A stretch of 64,000 nucleotides of DNA from CAMASH01 sp041746635 (GCA_041746635.1 JBGTGQ010000015.1:1-64000), one strand, 5' to 3'; counted from the stretch's first letter, positions 1 to 9,024 are shown. A program made the numbers and translations. The notes: a model not told the origin generated them from the letters alone.

Positions 1-858
1 TTCCGGGAACTTCGAGGTCCCAAATTCAAGCTTCAGGTCGCAGCGTTCCGCGATCGCAACGGTGTTTGTAATCGCCTCTGGATGGTCCGGAAACAAAGCG
101 CGCATCTCCGCCGCGGTTTTGAAATAAAGCTCCGGGGTGTAGCGCATCCGTTTCTCGTCGTGCACCATCTTGCCGGTGCCGATGCAGATCATGATGTCGT
201 GCGCCTCGTGATGCCCGCGCTCGAGAAAATGGACATCGTTCGCCGCCACCAGTCCGAGTCCAAATTCCTGCGCGATCGAAGGCAGGACCGCGTTGCATTT
301 CTGCTGTGCTTCGAGGCCGTGATCGTGCAGCTCAAGAAAAAAATTCTCGGCCCCGAGAATATCGCGAAAAGTCGCCGCGCTGGCCCGCGCCTTGTCGAGC
401 TGGCCGGCCTGGATCGCCATGTTGATCTCGCCCTTGAGGCAGGCGCTCATTCCGATCAGGCCCTCGCAATGGCGGGCGAGAATTTCGCGATCGATCCGCG
501 GCTTGTAATGCATCCCCTCGAGATGGGCGGTCGACATCAGCCTAACGAGATTGCGATAACCGGTTTCATCGCGGGCGAGGAGGGTGAAATGATAAGCCGC
601 GTCGCGCTGGGAATTGGGCCGGTCCTTGATCGCGCCCGGTGCCATATAGGCCTCGGCCCCGATGATCGGCTTCAGGCCGGCGTCGGTCGCGGCCTGGTAA
701 AATTCAATCGCGCCGTGGAGGTTGCCGTGGTCGGTCATGGCGACGGCCGGCATCTTCATCTCGGCCGCTTTTTTCATCAGCTCCTTCATCCGCACCGCGC
801 CGTCGAGGAGTGAATACTCGGTGTGGAGATGGAGGTGGACGAACGGATCAGCCGGCAT
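1..858 (-). CDS. dnaE: DNA polymerase III alpha subunit, N-terminal part (cut by window edge)
   Basis: Reading the minus strand from the ATG at 858-856 gives an open frame to the window edge that begins MPADPFVHLHLHTEYSLLDG, the classic N-terminus of bacterial DnaE. The region is the PHP domain of the replicative polymerase, with the HLHTEYS motif, then MTDHGN and later YHFTLLARDETGY, all typical of alpha subunits. About 286 residues are visible; the palm, fingers and OB domains lie outside the window. The gene is the catalytic subunit of the chromosomal replicase in the cytoplasm. It is read away from the divergent VPD-CTERM gene at 1048, with about 190 bp between them. Identification is from motifs remembered for the family. 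Confidence 0.95.
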   Translation of the reverse strand, partial: MPADPFVHLHLHTEYSLLDGAVRMKELMKKAAEMKMPAVAMTDHGNLHGAIEFYQAATDAGLKPIIGAEAYMAPGAIKDRPNSQRDAAYHFTLLARDETGYRNLVRLMSTAHLEGMHYKPRIDREILARHCEGLIGMSACLKGEINMAIQAGQLDKARASAATFRDILGAENFFLELHDHGLEAQQKCNAVLPSIAQEFGLGLVAANDVHFLERGHHEAHDIMICIGTGKMVHDEKRMRYTPELYFKTAAEMRALFPDHPEAITNTVAIAERCDLKLEFGTSKFPE

Positions 859-1047
859 GTGACGCCACTATAAACTGGCGCCCGGGAGCGGCAAGAAATC
901 GCCGGTTATCGGCAGAAAATTTCCGCAAAACCCCCCGCTGGATTGAGCGACGTAGTCGAGCCTCCGCCCGCCAACTGCACCTAATTACGGGCTTAAAAAT
1001 AAAAGATGTAGCCATATATTCCATAACTTGGTAGAACTGTTGCTCGT

Positions 1048-1605
1048 ATGAAGACCTCTAAATCGGTTGCATTCGCTTTGCTGGCTCTCGCGTGTCTCAG
1101 CTTTTCCGTCAGCGCGGGCGCGGCCCCGCTGAATATCACGATGGATCCCAACACCGGACTTCCCGTGAGCGACGTGAGCCTGGGCCAAGGGGGGGACTAC
1201 TCCGTGACGGGAAATTTCAACTTTGCGGTCGCGAATATTTCCCTCTACAACAGCTTCTCCGCCACCAGCCTTCCGACGCCCGTGATGGACGGTTTTGCCA
1301 GCTATATCTATGGCAATCCTGGTCCGGTTGACCTGACCGGCTTCGATTACGCGATTTTACACTATGTCAAAGGCAAGGGGGGCACGAGCCAGGCCGGCGG
1401 GGTGGAAGTGTTCTACCTAGACGGCATGACCGGGAACTTCACTTTCCCTGACATGGGGCTGGGGCCGAATGGAGTTGGGCACCTCTCGACCGTCCGCCTT
1501 TTCGGGAGCGCGCCCCAGAGTGTCCCGGACGCTGGCAGCACTCTGGCACTGCTCGGGATCAGCCTGAGTGGCCTGGCTTACGCCCGGCGTTTCCTCAACC
1601 GATAA
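1048..1605 (+). CDS. Secreted protein with VPD-type CTERM sorting signal
   Basis: 185 residues. An N-terminal signal peptide (basic MKTSK, hydrophobic core, Ala-rich cleavage region around residue 25) is followed by a body with no domain I recognise. The C-terminus (residues 159-185) is VPDAGSTLALLG, a hydrophobic stretch and a basic end (ARRFLNR), the tripartite architecture of the VPDSG/PEP-CTERM signals processed by exosortases and seen mainly in Verrucomicrobiota. The protein is therefore expected to be exported, cleaved and displayed or released at the surface. No exosortase gene is in the window. Function of the mature part is unknown. The upstream 190 bp is AT-rich near the start and probably holds the promoter. 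Confidence 0.85.
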   Translation: MKTSKSVAFALLALACLSFSVSAGAAPLNITMDPNTGLPVSDVSLGQGGDYSVTGNFNFAVANISLYNSFSATSLPTPVMDGFASYIYGNPGPVDLTGFDYAILHYVKGKGGTSQAGGVEVFYLDGMTGNFTFPDMGLGPNGVGHLSTVRLFGSAPQSVPDAGSTLALLGISLSGLAYARRFLNR

Positions 1606-1840
1606 ACAAATCGGCCGGCGATTTGCCGGCGCGGTCCGGCACCCATTACCGACCGGCAACCGGCTACGAGCGGCGGAAGAATTCGACTGCGCGGTCTCTG
1701 CTGCCGCCGTCGGCATCTCAGCGCCGATAACTTCGGGCCGAGGACAATCCGAAATCGGCGCTTGCGCTGCGGGCGCCTTCTCTGATTCTCTTGCACGAAG
1801 CCGATTGAAAACCGATCGGATGCCGCCACCGTAAACTCGC

Positions 1841-2179
1841 ATGAAAAAACTCGAAGCCATTATCAAGCCGTTTAAACTCGAGGAAGTAAAGGAAGCCCTG
1901 GCCGAGCTCGGCATTGAGGGCATGACCGTAACGGAAGTGAAAGGCTTCGGGCGCCAGAAAGGGCACACCGAGATCTATCGCGGGAGCGAATACACGGTCG
2001 ATTTCCTGCCAAAGGTGAAAGTGGAAGTCGTGCTCGCCGACGAGATGGTGGACAAAGCGGTCAGCGTGGTCGTGAGCGCGGCCAAGACCGGCAAAATCGG
2101 CGACGGAAAAGTTTTTGTTCTGCCGGTCGAGCACGCGGTGCGCATCCGCACGGAAGAGATCGGCGAGAAGGCGGTCTAA
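1841..2179 (+). CDS. glnB: Nitrogen regulatory protein P-II
   Basis: 112 residues, the normal P-II length, starting MKKLEAIIKPFKLEEVK. The T-loop is intact with Tyr51 in the context YRGSEYTVDF, the residue uridylylated in many bacteria, and the C-terminal half carries the KTGKIGDGKVFV segment of the nucleotide-binding site. P-II trimers sense ATP/ADP and 2-oxoglutarate and control glutamine synthetase modification, ammonium transport and transcription. The gene is followed after 143 bp by glnA on the same strand, which fits joint nitrogen regulation. Whether it is GlnB or GlnK cannot be decided from sequence alone; the glnA linkage and absence of amtB favour GlnB. Confidence 0.96.
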   Translation: MKKLEAIIKPFKLEEVKEALAELGIEGMTVTEVKGFGRQKGHTEIYRGSEYTVDFLPKVKVEVVLADEMVDKAVSVVVSAAKTGKIGDGKVFVLPVEHAVRIRTEEIGEKAV

Positions 2180-2322
2180 AAAAACACGACCGGTTTCGCT
2201 TGTTTGCGGGCAGGCGAAGAGGCCTGGTGCAGATTTTTTTACAATCCCGCGCTGACGCTCCCGGGCGGCGTTGAGATTAACCGTTTTTCCAACCAACCAA
2301 TTCGCAATTTCTCACCACAGCC

Positions 2323-3744
2323 ATGGCCCACAAAAAAACTCCGTCCGACGTCAGCAAGATGATCAAGGAACACGAGGTCAAGCTCGTGGATTTCAAATTC
2401 ACCGACCTGCCCGGCGCCTGGCAGCATTTCACCACCACCCTGACCGAGTACAACGAGGACATTTTCACCGAGGGCCTTGGCTTCGACGGCTCGAGCATCC
2501 GCGGCTGGAAAGTGATCAATGCCTCCGACATGCTCGTCATTCCCGATCCGGGCACGGCTTGGATCGACATCTTTAACGCCGAGCCTACGCTCAGCCTCAT
2601 CTGCACGATCGTGGAGCCGATCACGCGCGAGCCGTACAATCGCGACCCGCGCGGTCTGGCGGAAAAAGCGGAGGCCTATTTGCAGAGCACCGGCATCGCC
2701 GACACCGCTTTCTTCGGACCGGAAGCGGAATTTTTTATCTTCGACGACGTGCGTTTCAGCAACACCGGAAACGCTTCGTCCTATTCGGTCGACAGCGCGG
2801 AGGGACATTGGAACAGCGGCCGCGAAGAGTTCCCGAATCTCGGTTATAAGATTCGCGCGAAGGAAGGCTATTTCCCGGTGGCGCCGGCGGACACCCTGCA
2901 GGATTTGCGCAACGAAATGTGCCTGGAATTGGAGAAAGCCGGGATCCCGATCGAGCGCCAGCATCATGAAGTCGCGACTGCGGGTCAGGCCGAAATCGAC
3001 ATCCGTTTCGCGCCGATGAAAATCATGGGCGACTGGATGCAGTACTACAAATACATCGTCCGCAACGTCGCCCGCCGGCACAACAAGACCGTGACCTTCA
3101 TGCCGAAGCCGCTCTTCGGTGACAACGGCTCGGGCATGCACACCCACATCTCGCTCTGGAAGGATGAGAAACCGCTTTTTGCCGGAAACGGATATGCCGG
3201 CTTGAGCGACATGGCGCTCTTTTTTATCGGCGGCATTTTAAAACACGCGCCGGCATTGACCGCGATCACCAACCCCACGACGAACAGCTACAAGCGCCTC
3301 GTTCCCGGCTTCGAAGCGCCGGTCAATCTCGCCTACTCCGCGCGGAACCGCTCGGCCGCGATCCGGATTCCGACTTATTCGGCAAATCCGAAGTCAAAAC
3401 GAATCGAGTTCCGCACCCCCGACGCGGCCGCAAATCCGTATGTCGCGTTCGCCGCGCTCCTCCTCGCCGGTCTCGACGGGGTGCAAAACCGGATCGATCC
3501 GGGGGATCCGCTGGACAAGAATCTCTACGAGCTACCGCCGGAAGAATTGGCCCAGGTGCCGAGCGTTCCGGATTCGTTAGGCGGAGCGATCGCGGCCTTG
3601 GAAGCGGACCACGCTTTCCTTCTCCGGGGCGATGTTTTCAACACCGACTTCATCGATAATTGGATCGAGATGAAGCAAAAAGAATACGACGCCCTCCGGC
3701 TGCGGCCGCATCCCTATGAATTCCAGATGTACTACGACGTTTGA
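2323..3744 (+). CDS. glnA: Glutamine synthetase type I
   Basis: 473 residues, the usual length for dodecameric GSI, which makes glutamine from glutamate, ammonia and ATP. Visible motifs: FDGSSIRGW at residues 54-62, the metal/ATP segment FFGPEAEFFIFD, the glutamate-binding NGSGMHTHIS, NPTTNSYKRLVPGFEAPV and RNRSAAIRIP. Tyr402 lies in KNLYELPPEE, the adenylylation site of GSI-beta enzymes (Tyr397 in E. coli), so control by GlnE is expected. It lies downstream of glnB. The start ATG at 2323 gives an N-terminus of normal length. Confidence 0.98.
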   Translation: MAHKKTPSDVSKMIKEHEVKLVDFKFTDLPGAWQHFTTTLTEYNEDIFTEGLGFDGSSIRGWKVINASDMLVIPDPGTAWIDIFNAEPTLSLICTIVEPITREPYNRDPRGLAEKAEAYLQSTGIADTAFFGPEAEFFIFDDVRFSNTGNASSYSVDSAEGHWNSGREEFPNLGYKIRAKEGYFPVAPADTLQDLRNEMCLELEKAGIPIERQHHEVATAGQAEIDIRFAPMKIMGDWMQYYKYIVRNVARRHNKTVTFMPKPLFGDNGSGMHTHISLWKDEKPLFAGNGYAGLSDMALFFIGGILKHAPALTAITNPTTNSYKRLVPGFEAPVNLAYSARNRSAAIRIPTYSANPKSKRIEFRTPDAAANPYVAFAALLLAGLDGVQNRIDPGDPLDKNLYELPPEELAQVPSVPDSLGGAIAALEADHAFLLRGDVFNTDFIDNWIEMKQKEYDALRLRPHPYEFQMYYDV

Positions 3745-3846
3745 TCCGGCGGCGGGCCACTAACGGCCCGTCGCCTCTTCCTGCCGGGCGCTGCGGCTAA
3801 CGAGGGCGGAACCGGGAAAAGTCTTGCAACGCAGGGAGATCGTCCG

Positions 3847-4182
3847 ATGTTCGAGTTCGTTATGAATCTGCTCGCATTTTTGGGCAACCTGGGCGGCCAG
3901 GAACTGATCATTATTCTGCTGATCATCCTCCTGCTCTTCGGCGCGAAGAAGCTTCCGGAGCTGGCGAAAGGAATGGGCAAGGCGGTGCGGGAGTTCCAAA
4001 GCGCGAAGGATGAGTTCAGCGACGAATTGCACAACGCGGGCAAGACTCCGGAGAAGGACGTGCGCCCGGCGGACGCCACCGTGCCGCGGATCGACCACGC
4101 CGCGACTGCGCGGGAAGTCCCGCCGCCGCCGGCCGATGAGCCCGTCCGGACTGTCGACGAGCGGACTTCGCGCGAAGTCTGA
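3847..4182 (+). CDS. tatA: Sec-independent translocase TatA/TatE subunit
   Basis: 111 residues. A short N-terminus precedes one membrane helix (about residues 17-32, rich in Ile and Leu), then the hinge and amphipathic helix LFGAKKLPELAKGMGKAVREF, which is the TatA signature. The C-terminal 60 residues are polar, Pro- and charge-rich and look disordered, as usual. TatA forms the pore that exports folded proteins carrying twin-arginine signals. TatB cannot be entirely excluded, but the FGAKKLPELAKGMG form is TatA-like. No tatC lies nearby. The gene sits between glnA and the acyl carrier protein gene without overlap. Confidence 0.93.
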   Translation: MFEFVMNLLAFLGNLGGQELIIILLIILLLFGAKKLPELAKGMGKAVREFQSAKDEFSDELHNAGKTPEKDVRPADATVPRIDHAATAREVPPPPADEPVRTVDERTSREV

Positions 4183-4319
4183 TCTCCTCCGACGTCGCGA
4201 GCGCCTCCTTTTCAAAGGCGCGAAAGGCCGCCTCCGCACGATAAGCATGAGATGTGCTTTGGATTTTTATCCGATGACATCCGAAATCTTTTCGTCTAAG
4301 CATACCGTCGCAAAAACCC

Positions 4320-4592
4320 ATGTCTGAAACTCATCTCCGCACCCAAATCAAGGAAATGCTGGTCAAGAACCTGATGCTCCAGACTCCGGCCGATCAGATC
4401 GCAGATGACCTCCCGCTCTTTGGACCCGGCGGACTCGGCCTGGATTCGATCGACGCGCTCGAGCTGGTGGTGAGCATGGAGAAGACGTTCGGGGTCGGCG
4501 TTCCGAACTCGGAGGTCGCGGGGACAGCTTTGCAGACCGTGAACTCGATCCACGACTACATCGTGGAAAAAGCCGAGCGGCCGGCCGCGTAG
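4320..4592 (+). CDS. Acyl carrier protein (specialised, not fatty-acid-operon)
   Basis: 90 residues with the phosphopantetheine attachment motif GLGLDSIDALEL; the modified serine is Ser43. Helix 2 and the acidic recognition surface are recognisable. The protein carries acyl or other carboxylic intermediates as thioesters on a 4'-phosphopantetheine arm. It is not next to fabD, fabF or fabG, and it has the less common LDSIDALEL form, so it may serve a secondary pathway rather than bulk fatty-acid synthesis. No partner ketosynthase or adenylating enzyme is adjacent; the convergent neighbour is a LOG-family protein. Confidence 0.9.
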   Translation: MSETHLRTQIKEMLVKNLMLQTPADQIADDLPLFGPGGLGLDSIDALELVVSMEKTFGVGVPNSEVAGTALQTVNSIHDYIVEKAERPAA

Positions 4593-4606
4593 CGCAGGCG
4601 CTTCGT

Positions 4607-5626
4607 CTACGAGATTTCCGCGAGATTGATCGCGTCGATCAACTGCCGATAACGTCCAAACTGATGCCGGTGCGGCGTCAGCACGAGGCGCGGCAGCTCC
4701 AGGATTTCCGGCTGATTTTTTTCCTGAGGCAAAGCATTCCGCTGCTCGATCGAGCCTTCTCGCAGCAATTCCGCGAACTGCTTATTTAAATCCACTACCG
4801 CTTTGTCAGTCAACCGGTTGCAGATTCTCAGGACCAACTGGGAACCGACCCAGCGCGACGATTGGTAGTTGCGATAAAAGTGCAGGATGTGCTCGACCGC
4901 GGCCTCCACGTCGTGCTCGATCTTGATGAAATTGAAGTCTTCCTTGGAGATGAGACCGAGCTTGAGCAGGTGTTCGGTCAGGAATCGCATCCAGGTTTCC
5001 CAATAGCTGCCATCGGGCCGATCGATCAGGACGATCGGAATGATCAGCGCCTTGCCGGTCTGCATGAGGGTGAGCGCCTCGAATCCTTCGTCCATCGTCC
5101 CGAAGCCGCCGGGGAAGAGCGCGTAGGCATGGGTTTCCTTTACGAAGTTCAACTTGCGGGTGAAGAAATAATTGAAGTTAATCAGCTTGGGATCGCCGTG
5201 AATGATCTCGTTCGCACGCTGTTCAAAAGGCAGGCGAATGTTGAGCCCGAAGCTGTTTTCCCGGCCGGCCCCGCGCTGGGCCGCGCCCATGATGCCGTCG
5301 CCGCCGCCGGTGATGACCATCCAGTCCTGCTCGACCATCCGGCGGGAAAATTCGCGGGCGTGTTTATATTCCTCCGCCTCGGGACGGGTGCGCGCGCTGC
5401 CGAAAACGGCCACTTTGCGAATGCCCTGATATTTTCCAAAAACGGTGGAGGCATAACGGAGTTCGCGCATGGCGCGATTGTAGAGTTTGAGTTCGCCCAG
5501 GCCGGTCTTGTCTTTGCCGAAGCGGAGGACAGTTTCGATCATCTCCTCGATAATGTCGGCCTGTCGTCCCTTTGCGACTTCCGAGACGAGGCTTTTGATC
5601 CGGGGGTCTTTGGCTTTTTCTTTCAT
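4607..5626 (-). CDS. LOG-family protein (TIGR00730-type Rossmann fold)
   Basis: 339 residues from the ATG at 5626-5624; a TTG ten codons upstream (5656) is a weaker alternative. The core holds FGSARTRPEAEEY, then VITGGGDGIMGAAQRGA and the PGGFGTMDEGFEAL loop. These are the dinucleotide-fold and PGGxGTxxE motifs of the family once called lysine decarboxylases, now known to include cytokinin-activating nucleoside 5'-monophosphate phosphoribohydrolases. It is longer than minimal LOG proteins (about 180-200 residues) because of an N-terminal helical extension and about 90 residues at the C-terminus. The substrate is not certain; a role in hydrolysing a nucleotide glycosidic bond is inferred from the family. 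Confidence 0.9.
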   Translation of the reverse strand: MKEKAKDPRIKSLVSEVAKGRQADIIEEMIETVLRFGKDKTGLGELKLYNRAMRELRYASTVFGKYQGIRKVAVFGSARTRPEAEEYKHAREFSRRMVEQDWMVITGGGDGIMGAAQRGAGRENSFGLNIRLPFEQRANEIIHGDPKLINFNYFFTRKLNFVKETHAYALFPGGFGTMDEGFEALTLMQTGKALIIPIVLIDRPDGSYWETWMRFLTEHLLKLGLISKEDFNFIKIEHDVEAAVEHILHFYRNYQSSRWVGSQLVLRICNRLTDKAVVDLNKQFAELLREGSIEQRNALPQEKNQPEILELPRLVLTPHRHQFGRYRQLIDAINLAEIS

Positions 5627-5700
5627 AACGGAACTTATGCTGGAAGATTGGAGCAAGTTATAACGGCCCTAGAAAAACGCCCCCCAGTTCAACACTTCCC

Positions 5701-6717
5701 ATGATCATAGTCATCCGCCCGCACGCTTCAAAAGAACAAATTGCCGAGGTCATCGCCGAGGTGGAAAAGCTCGGCTATACGCCCGCACCCATCCACGGCG
5801 CGGCCCAAACGGTGGTGGCGGCCATCGGCGACGAACGCACGCATGCGAATCTGGAATCTCTCTCGGCTCTGCCGCAGGTGGAAAGCGTGTTGCGGGTGCA
5901 AAAGCGCTTTAAACTGGCCAGCCGGGAGTCGCGTCCCAAAAATACGCTCGTGGATGTTTCGGGAGTGGAGATCGGCGGCGCGAAATTCTGCCTCATGGCC
6001 GGACCCTGTTCGGTCGAAAGCGAAGAGCAGCTCTTGAGCACCGCCGAGGCCGTGAAGGCGGCGGGGGCCACCATCTTGCGCGGCGGGGCCTACAAACCGC
6101 GTACTTCGCCCTATGAATTCCAGGGTCTGGGCAAGGAGGGCCTCCGTTTGCTCGCCCTCGCCCGCGAAAAGACCGGCTTGAAAATCATCACCGAGGTCTT
6201 GAGCGAACGCGACGTCGAGCATGTCGCCGAAGTGGCCGACATCCTGCAAATCGGCGCCCGCAACTCGCAGAACTTCCAGCTCCTCATCGAAGCGGCGAAA
6301 ACGGGCAAGCCCATCCTTCTCAAGCGTGGCATGAGCGAGCGCATCGAGGAGTGGCTGCTGGCCGCCGAATACATCCTGGCCCACGGCAATCCCAACGTCT
6401 TGCTGTGCGAGCGCGGCATCCGCACCTTCGAGACCTACACCCGCAATACCCTCGATCTCGCAGCCGTGGCCATCGCGAAAAAGGAATCCCATTTGCCCGT
6501 CATCGTGGACCCCAGCCAGGGTTGCGGCCGCGCCGATCTCGTCATCGCCCTGTGTTGCGGGGCCATCGCCATGGGAGCGGATGGCCTCATTATCGAAGTG
6601 CACCCGAATCCCGCCGAAGCCATGAGCGATGGCCAGCAGCAGGTGGATTTCGCCTCGTTCCAAAAACTCCTCGACGCCATCCAACCGTTTCTCCAAGCCG
6701 TAAATCGGGCCGTCTGA
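5701..6717 (+). CDS. aroF: 3-deoxy-7-phosphoheptulonate (DAHP) synthase, type I-beta
   Basis: 338 residues. The N-terminal 70 residues form a ferredoxin-like regulatory domain (MIIVIRPHASKEQIAEV), and the barrel begins at the GPCSVESEEQLL motif, followed by LRGGAYKPRTSPYEFQG and a C-terminal HPNPAEAMSDGQQ. This is the Thermotoga-like class of DAHP synthase that starts the shikimate pathway from phosphoenolpyruvate and erythrose 4-phosphate. It lies just downstream of the divergent LOG gene and 2 bp upstream of an NlpC/P60 gene on the same strand. Confidence 0.95.
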   Translation: MIIVIRPHASKEQIAEVIAEVEKLGYTPAPIHGAAQTVVAAIGDERTHANLESLSALPQVESVLRVQKRFKLASRESRPKNTLVDVSGVEIGGAKFCLMAGPCSVESEEQLLSTAEAVKAAGATILRGGAYKPRTSPYEFQGLGKEGLRLLALAREKTGLKIITEVLSERDVEHVAEVADILQIGARNSQNFQLLIEAAKTGKPILLKRGMSERIEEWLLAAEYILAHGNPNVLLCERGIRTFETYTRNTLDLAAVAIAKKESHLPVIVDPSQGCGRADLVIALCCGAIAMGADGLIIEVHPNPAEAMSDGQQQVDFASFQKLLDAIQPFLQAVNRAV

Positions 6718-6719
6718 TC

Positions 6720-7370
6720 ATGATTCTTTTTCGAGCCGTTGCCGTCGTCCTGCTTCTCACCATTCCCGGCCTCGCGCAAGAGACGTCCACCCTCATTTCG
6801 CCTACCGTCGAAAGCCTGGACTCCGCCGCCATCGCCGGTTTCGATGACAATTCACCCGTCGTAAAAAAACTCCTCAGCGCCGCGTTGGCCCTGACCAATA
6901 AAAACCTCGGTTACCTCTACGGTTCCGCCGATCCGCGGTTGAAAGGAATGGATTGCTCGGGAACGATTTATTTTTTGCTTCGACAGGCCGGAGTGAAGGA
7001 TGTGCCGCGATCCTCCGACCAACAGTTCATCTGGACAAAAACCGCCCAGACATTCCAAGCCGTAAATGACCGCAAACTGGACGCCCCGGAGTTCAACGAC
7101 CTCCGCCCCGGGGACCTGCTTTTCTGGACGGGCACCTATGCGGTGAAAAACCCGGGCGCCGTGTCGCATGTCATGATTTACCTAGGCAAGGCCAAGTCTG
7201 ACGGACTCCCGCTCATGGTCGGAGCCAGCAACGGCCGCACCTACCGGGGAAAAAGGTGCTTCGGCGTCAGCGTGTTCGAATTCCGCCTTCCTGCGGGGGA
7301 AAGCAAAAGCAAATTCATTGGTTACGCCCGCATTCCGGGCCTTGCCGCCACCGAAAATCCCGAGCTCTAA
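6720..7370 (+). CDS. NlpC/P60-family cysteine peptidase, exported
   Basis: 216 residues from the ATG at 6720, two bases after the DAHP synthase stop. A signal peptide (MILFRAVAVVLLLTIPGLA, cleavage after about residue 19) leads to a catalytic domain with Cys79 in MDCSGTIYF, a histidine in SHVMIYLG and the loop VGASNGRTYRG. This is the Cys-His arrangement of NlpC/P60 enzymes that cut peptidoglycan stem peptides in the periplasm. The domain is of normal size and no SH3 or LysM domain is fused. The frame stays open upstream into the DAHP synthase gene, but the signal peptide fixes the start. Coupling with aroF is probably incidental. Confidence 0.9.
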   Translation: MILFRAVAVVLLLTIPGLAQETSTLISPTVESLDSAAIAGFDDNSPVVKKLLSAALALTNKNLGYLYGSADPRLKGMDCSGTIYFLLRQAGVKDVPRSSDQQFIWTKTAQTFQAVNDRKLDAPEFNDLRPGDLLFWTGTYAVKNPGAVSHVMIYLGKAKSDGLPLMVGASNGRTYRGKRCFGVSVFEFRLPAGESKSKFIGYARIPGLAATENPEL

Positions 7371-7377
7371 AGAAGGC

Positions 7378-7430
7378 AGGAAAGCAGGAAAAAACTCCCG
7401 CCGCCGCCCTTCCTGCCTTCCTGCTTTCCT
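7378..7430. repeat. Intergenic hairpin built of short repeated words
   Basis: The 13-nt arm AGGAAAGCAGGAA (7378-7390) is perfectly complementary to 7418-7430, with a 27-nt spacer. Each side repeats the word GGCAGGAAAGCAGG in slightly changed form. It starts 7 bp after the stop of the NlpC/P60 gene and may act as a transcription stop. It has the same design as the word-type palindromes at 9478, 22694 and 35304, though the words differ. Confidence 0.8.
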
Positions 7431-7496
7431 GAGCAATTCTCTCTGCCCTGAATCCAGTCTTGCCTTTCAACCCCCTGCCCTTCGTATGGTAAACGC

Positions 7497-7856
7497 GTGT
7501 TTCAGATGATTTTCAATACGATCAGCGCGGCCGAGATGGCGGCGCTGCCGAAGGAACTCCAGCTTGACCTGCTGACGGAGTTCCAACTCATGCCGGAGGA
7601 CCTGGAGAATCTCGACGCCAGCCGCTTCGGCCGTGTGGAGCGCGACGGACGAAGCCTCTATCGCTGCCGGGCCAAGGATTACCGCATCTATTTTGAGAAA
7701 CATCCCGACGGCATCCGGGTGCACCGCGTGCTCCATAAAAACACTATCCGGGATTTTCTTTTCCGCTCCAACCTTCCCGTTCACGAAGAAGACGAGCAAC
7801 TCGGCGGAGCCGGCGGATTCTGGCAGATGATCGAGGAAGCAGAGAAAAAGACATGA
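7497..7856 (+). CDS. RelE/ParE-fold toxin-like protein, solitary
   Basis: 119 residues from GTG at 7497; an in-frame ATG at 7506 is an equally good start. The middle (residues 45-90) reads RFGRVERDGRSLYRCRAKDYRIYFEK and RVHRVLHKNTIRDFLFR, the beta-strand and basic pattern of RelE/ParE-like mRNA interferases. The C-terminus has a 25-residue acidic extension. No antitoxin ORF lies upstream or downstream; the gene instead overlaps the class V aminotransferase gene by 4 nt (ATGA) and is surely co-translated with it. It may be a domesticated family member with a non-toxin role. Fold assignment is moderately firm, function unknown. Confidence 0.7.
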   Translation: MFQMIFNTISAAEMAALPKELQLDLLTEFQLMPEDLENLDASRFGRVERDGRSLYRCRAKDYRIYFEKHPDGIRVHRVLHKNTIRDFLFRSNLPVHEEDEQLGGAGGFWQMIEEAEKKT

Positions 7857-9010
7857 CCCTCTTCGCCAGCGAAGCCGAGCGGTTGGACCGTTTTCCCGTC
7901 GCGAAACGTCAGATTTTTCTCGGTCATGCCGGCGTGACCGCCCTGCCCGCCTGTGTGGCGGACGCCATGATCACGCATGTGCGCGCCAGCTGCGAGAACC
8001 ATCAGGAGTTCGGCGAAGTCCTCGTCGATATCGAGAAAACCCGCACCGTCTGCGCTCGCTTGATCGGCGCGGACAAATCCGAAATCGCGCTCCTCGGCCC
8101 CACCGCATTGGGCCTCAGCCTTTTTGCCAATGGCCTCACCTGGCACGAAGGCGATGAACTCATCTGCTACGAGGACGACTATCCATCCAATGTTTATCCG
8201 TGGATGGCCCTGGCCGCGCTCGGGGTAAAGATTCGTTTTCTGCGGCCGGAAAATCCCGGTCAGATCACGCCCGACCTCGTTGCCGCCGCCCTCACTCCCC
8301 GCACGAAACTCGTTGCTCTCGCGTCCTGCCATTACCTCACCGGCTGGCGCATTGACGTCTCCGCCATCGGCGCGCTCCTGCACGAACGCGGCATTCTTTT
8401 TTCCGTGGATGCCATCCAGACTCTCGGGGCCTTTCCGCTCGATGTGGCCCACGTGGACTTCCTCAGCGCCGACGCCCACAAATGGATGCTCGGCCCCATG
8501 GCCATCGGTATCGTCTATGTGGCGAGGCGTAATTTCGCAATCTGCCGACCCACTTTGCTCGGCGCCTGGAATGTCCATTCGCCCCAGTTCATCACGCAGA
8601 AAACCATCGAACTTCCCGACACCGCCCAACGCTACGAGCCCGGCGTGCTGAATATCGCAGGCGTCTATGGCATGCGGGCAGGCCTCGAAATGCTTCAGAC
8701 CACCGGCCTGGAGCGCGTCTCCGCCGCCATCCTCGACACCAGCGATCACCTGCGGCACGCCCTGGTGCAAATGGGATTTGAGTTTCTTTCCCCGTCCACC
8801 AGCGAGCCCATGCGTTGCGGCATCGTCACTGCGCGACATCCCCGCGTGGAAAGCCAGACGCTCTTTTCCGCCTTGGAGAAAAACCACATCACCGCATCGC
8901 TTCGCACCGCCCGCGATGGCGGCAAGTGGCTGCGTTTCAGCCCGCATTTTTACAACACCCGGGCCGAGATGGATACCGTGATTAAAATCCTCCGGGAAGG
9001 TATCGCCTGA
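7853..9010 (+). CDS. Aminotransferase class V (cysteine desulfurase/selenocysteine lyase-like)
   Basis: 385 residues. The PLP-binding segment is DFLSADAHKWMLGPMAIGIVYV with Lys210 as the expected Schiff-base lysine, preceded by the FSVDAIQTLGAFPLDV strand that contacts the cofactor. The N-terminus is short (FLGHAGVTALP), as in class V enzymes close to isopenicillin N epimerase and SufS-like proteins. The substrate cannot be fixed: a conserved active-site cysteine of SufS type is not evident, so a role in iron-sulfur biogenesis is not assumed, and no suf/isc genes are adjacent. Translationally coupled to the RelE-like gene upstream. Confidence 0.88.
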   Translation: MTLFASEAERLDRFPVAKRQIFLGHAGVTALPACVADAMITHVRASCENHQEFGEVLVDIEKTRTVCARLIGADKSEIALLGPTALGLSLFANGLTWHEGDELICYEDDYPSNVYPWMALAALGVKIRFLRPENPGQITPDLVAAALTPRTKLVALASCHYLTGWRIDVSAIGALLHERGILFSVDAIQTLGAFPLDVAHVDFLSADAHKWMLGPMAIGIVYVARRNFAICRPTLLGAWNVHSPQFITQKTIELPDTAQRYEPGVLNIAGVYGMRAGLEMLQTTGLERVSAAILDTSDHLRHALVQMGFEFLSPSTSEPMRCGIVTARHPRVESQTLFSALEKNHITASLRTARDGGKWLRFSPHFYNTRAEMDTVIKILREGIA

Positions 9011-9024
9011 TTGAAAACCAGCCT

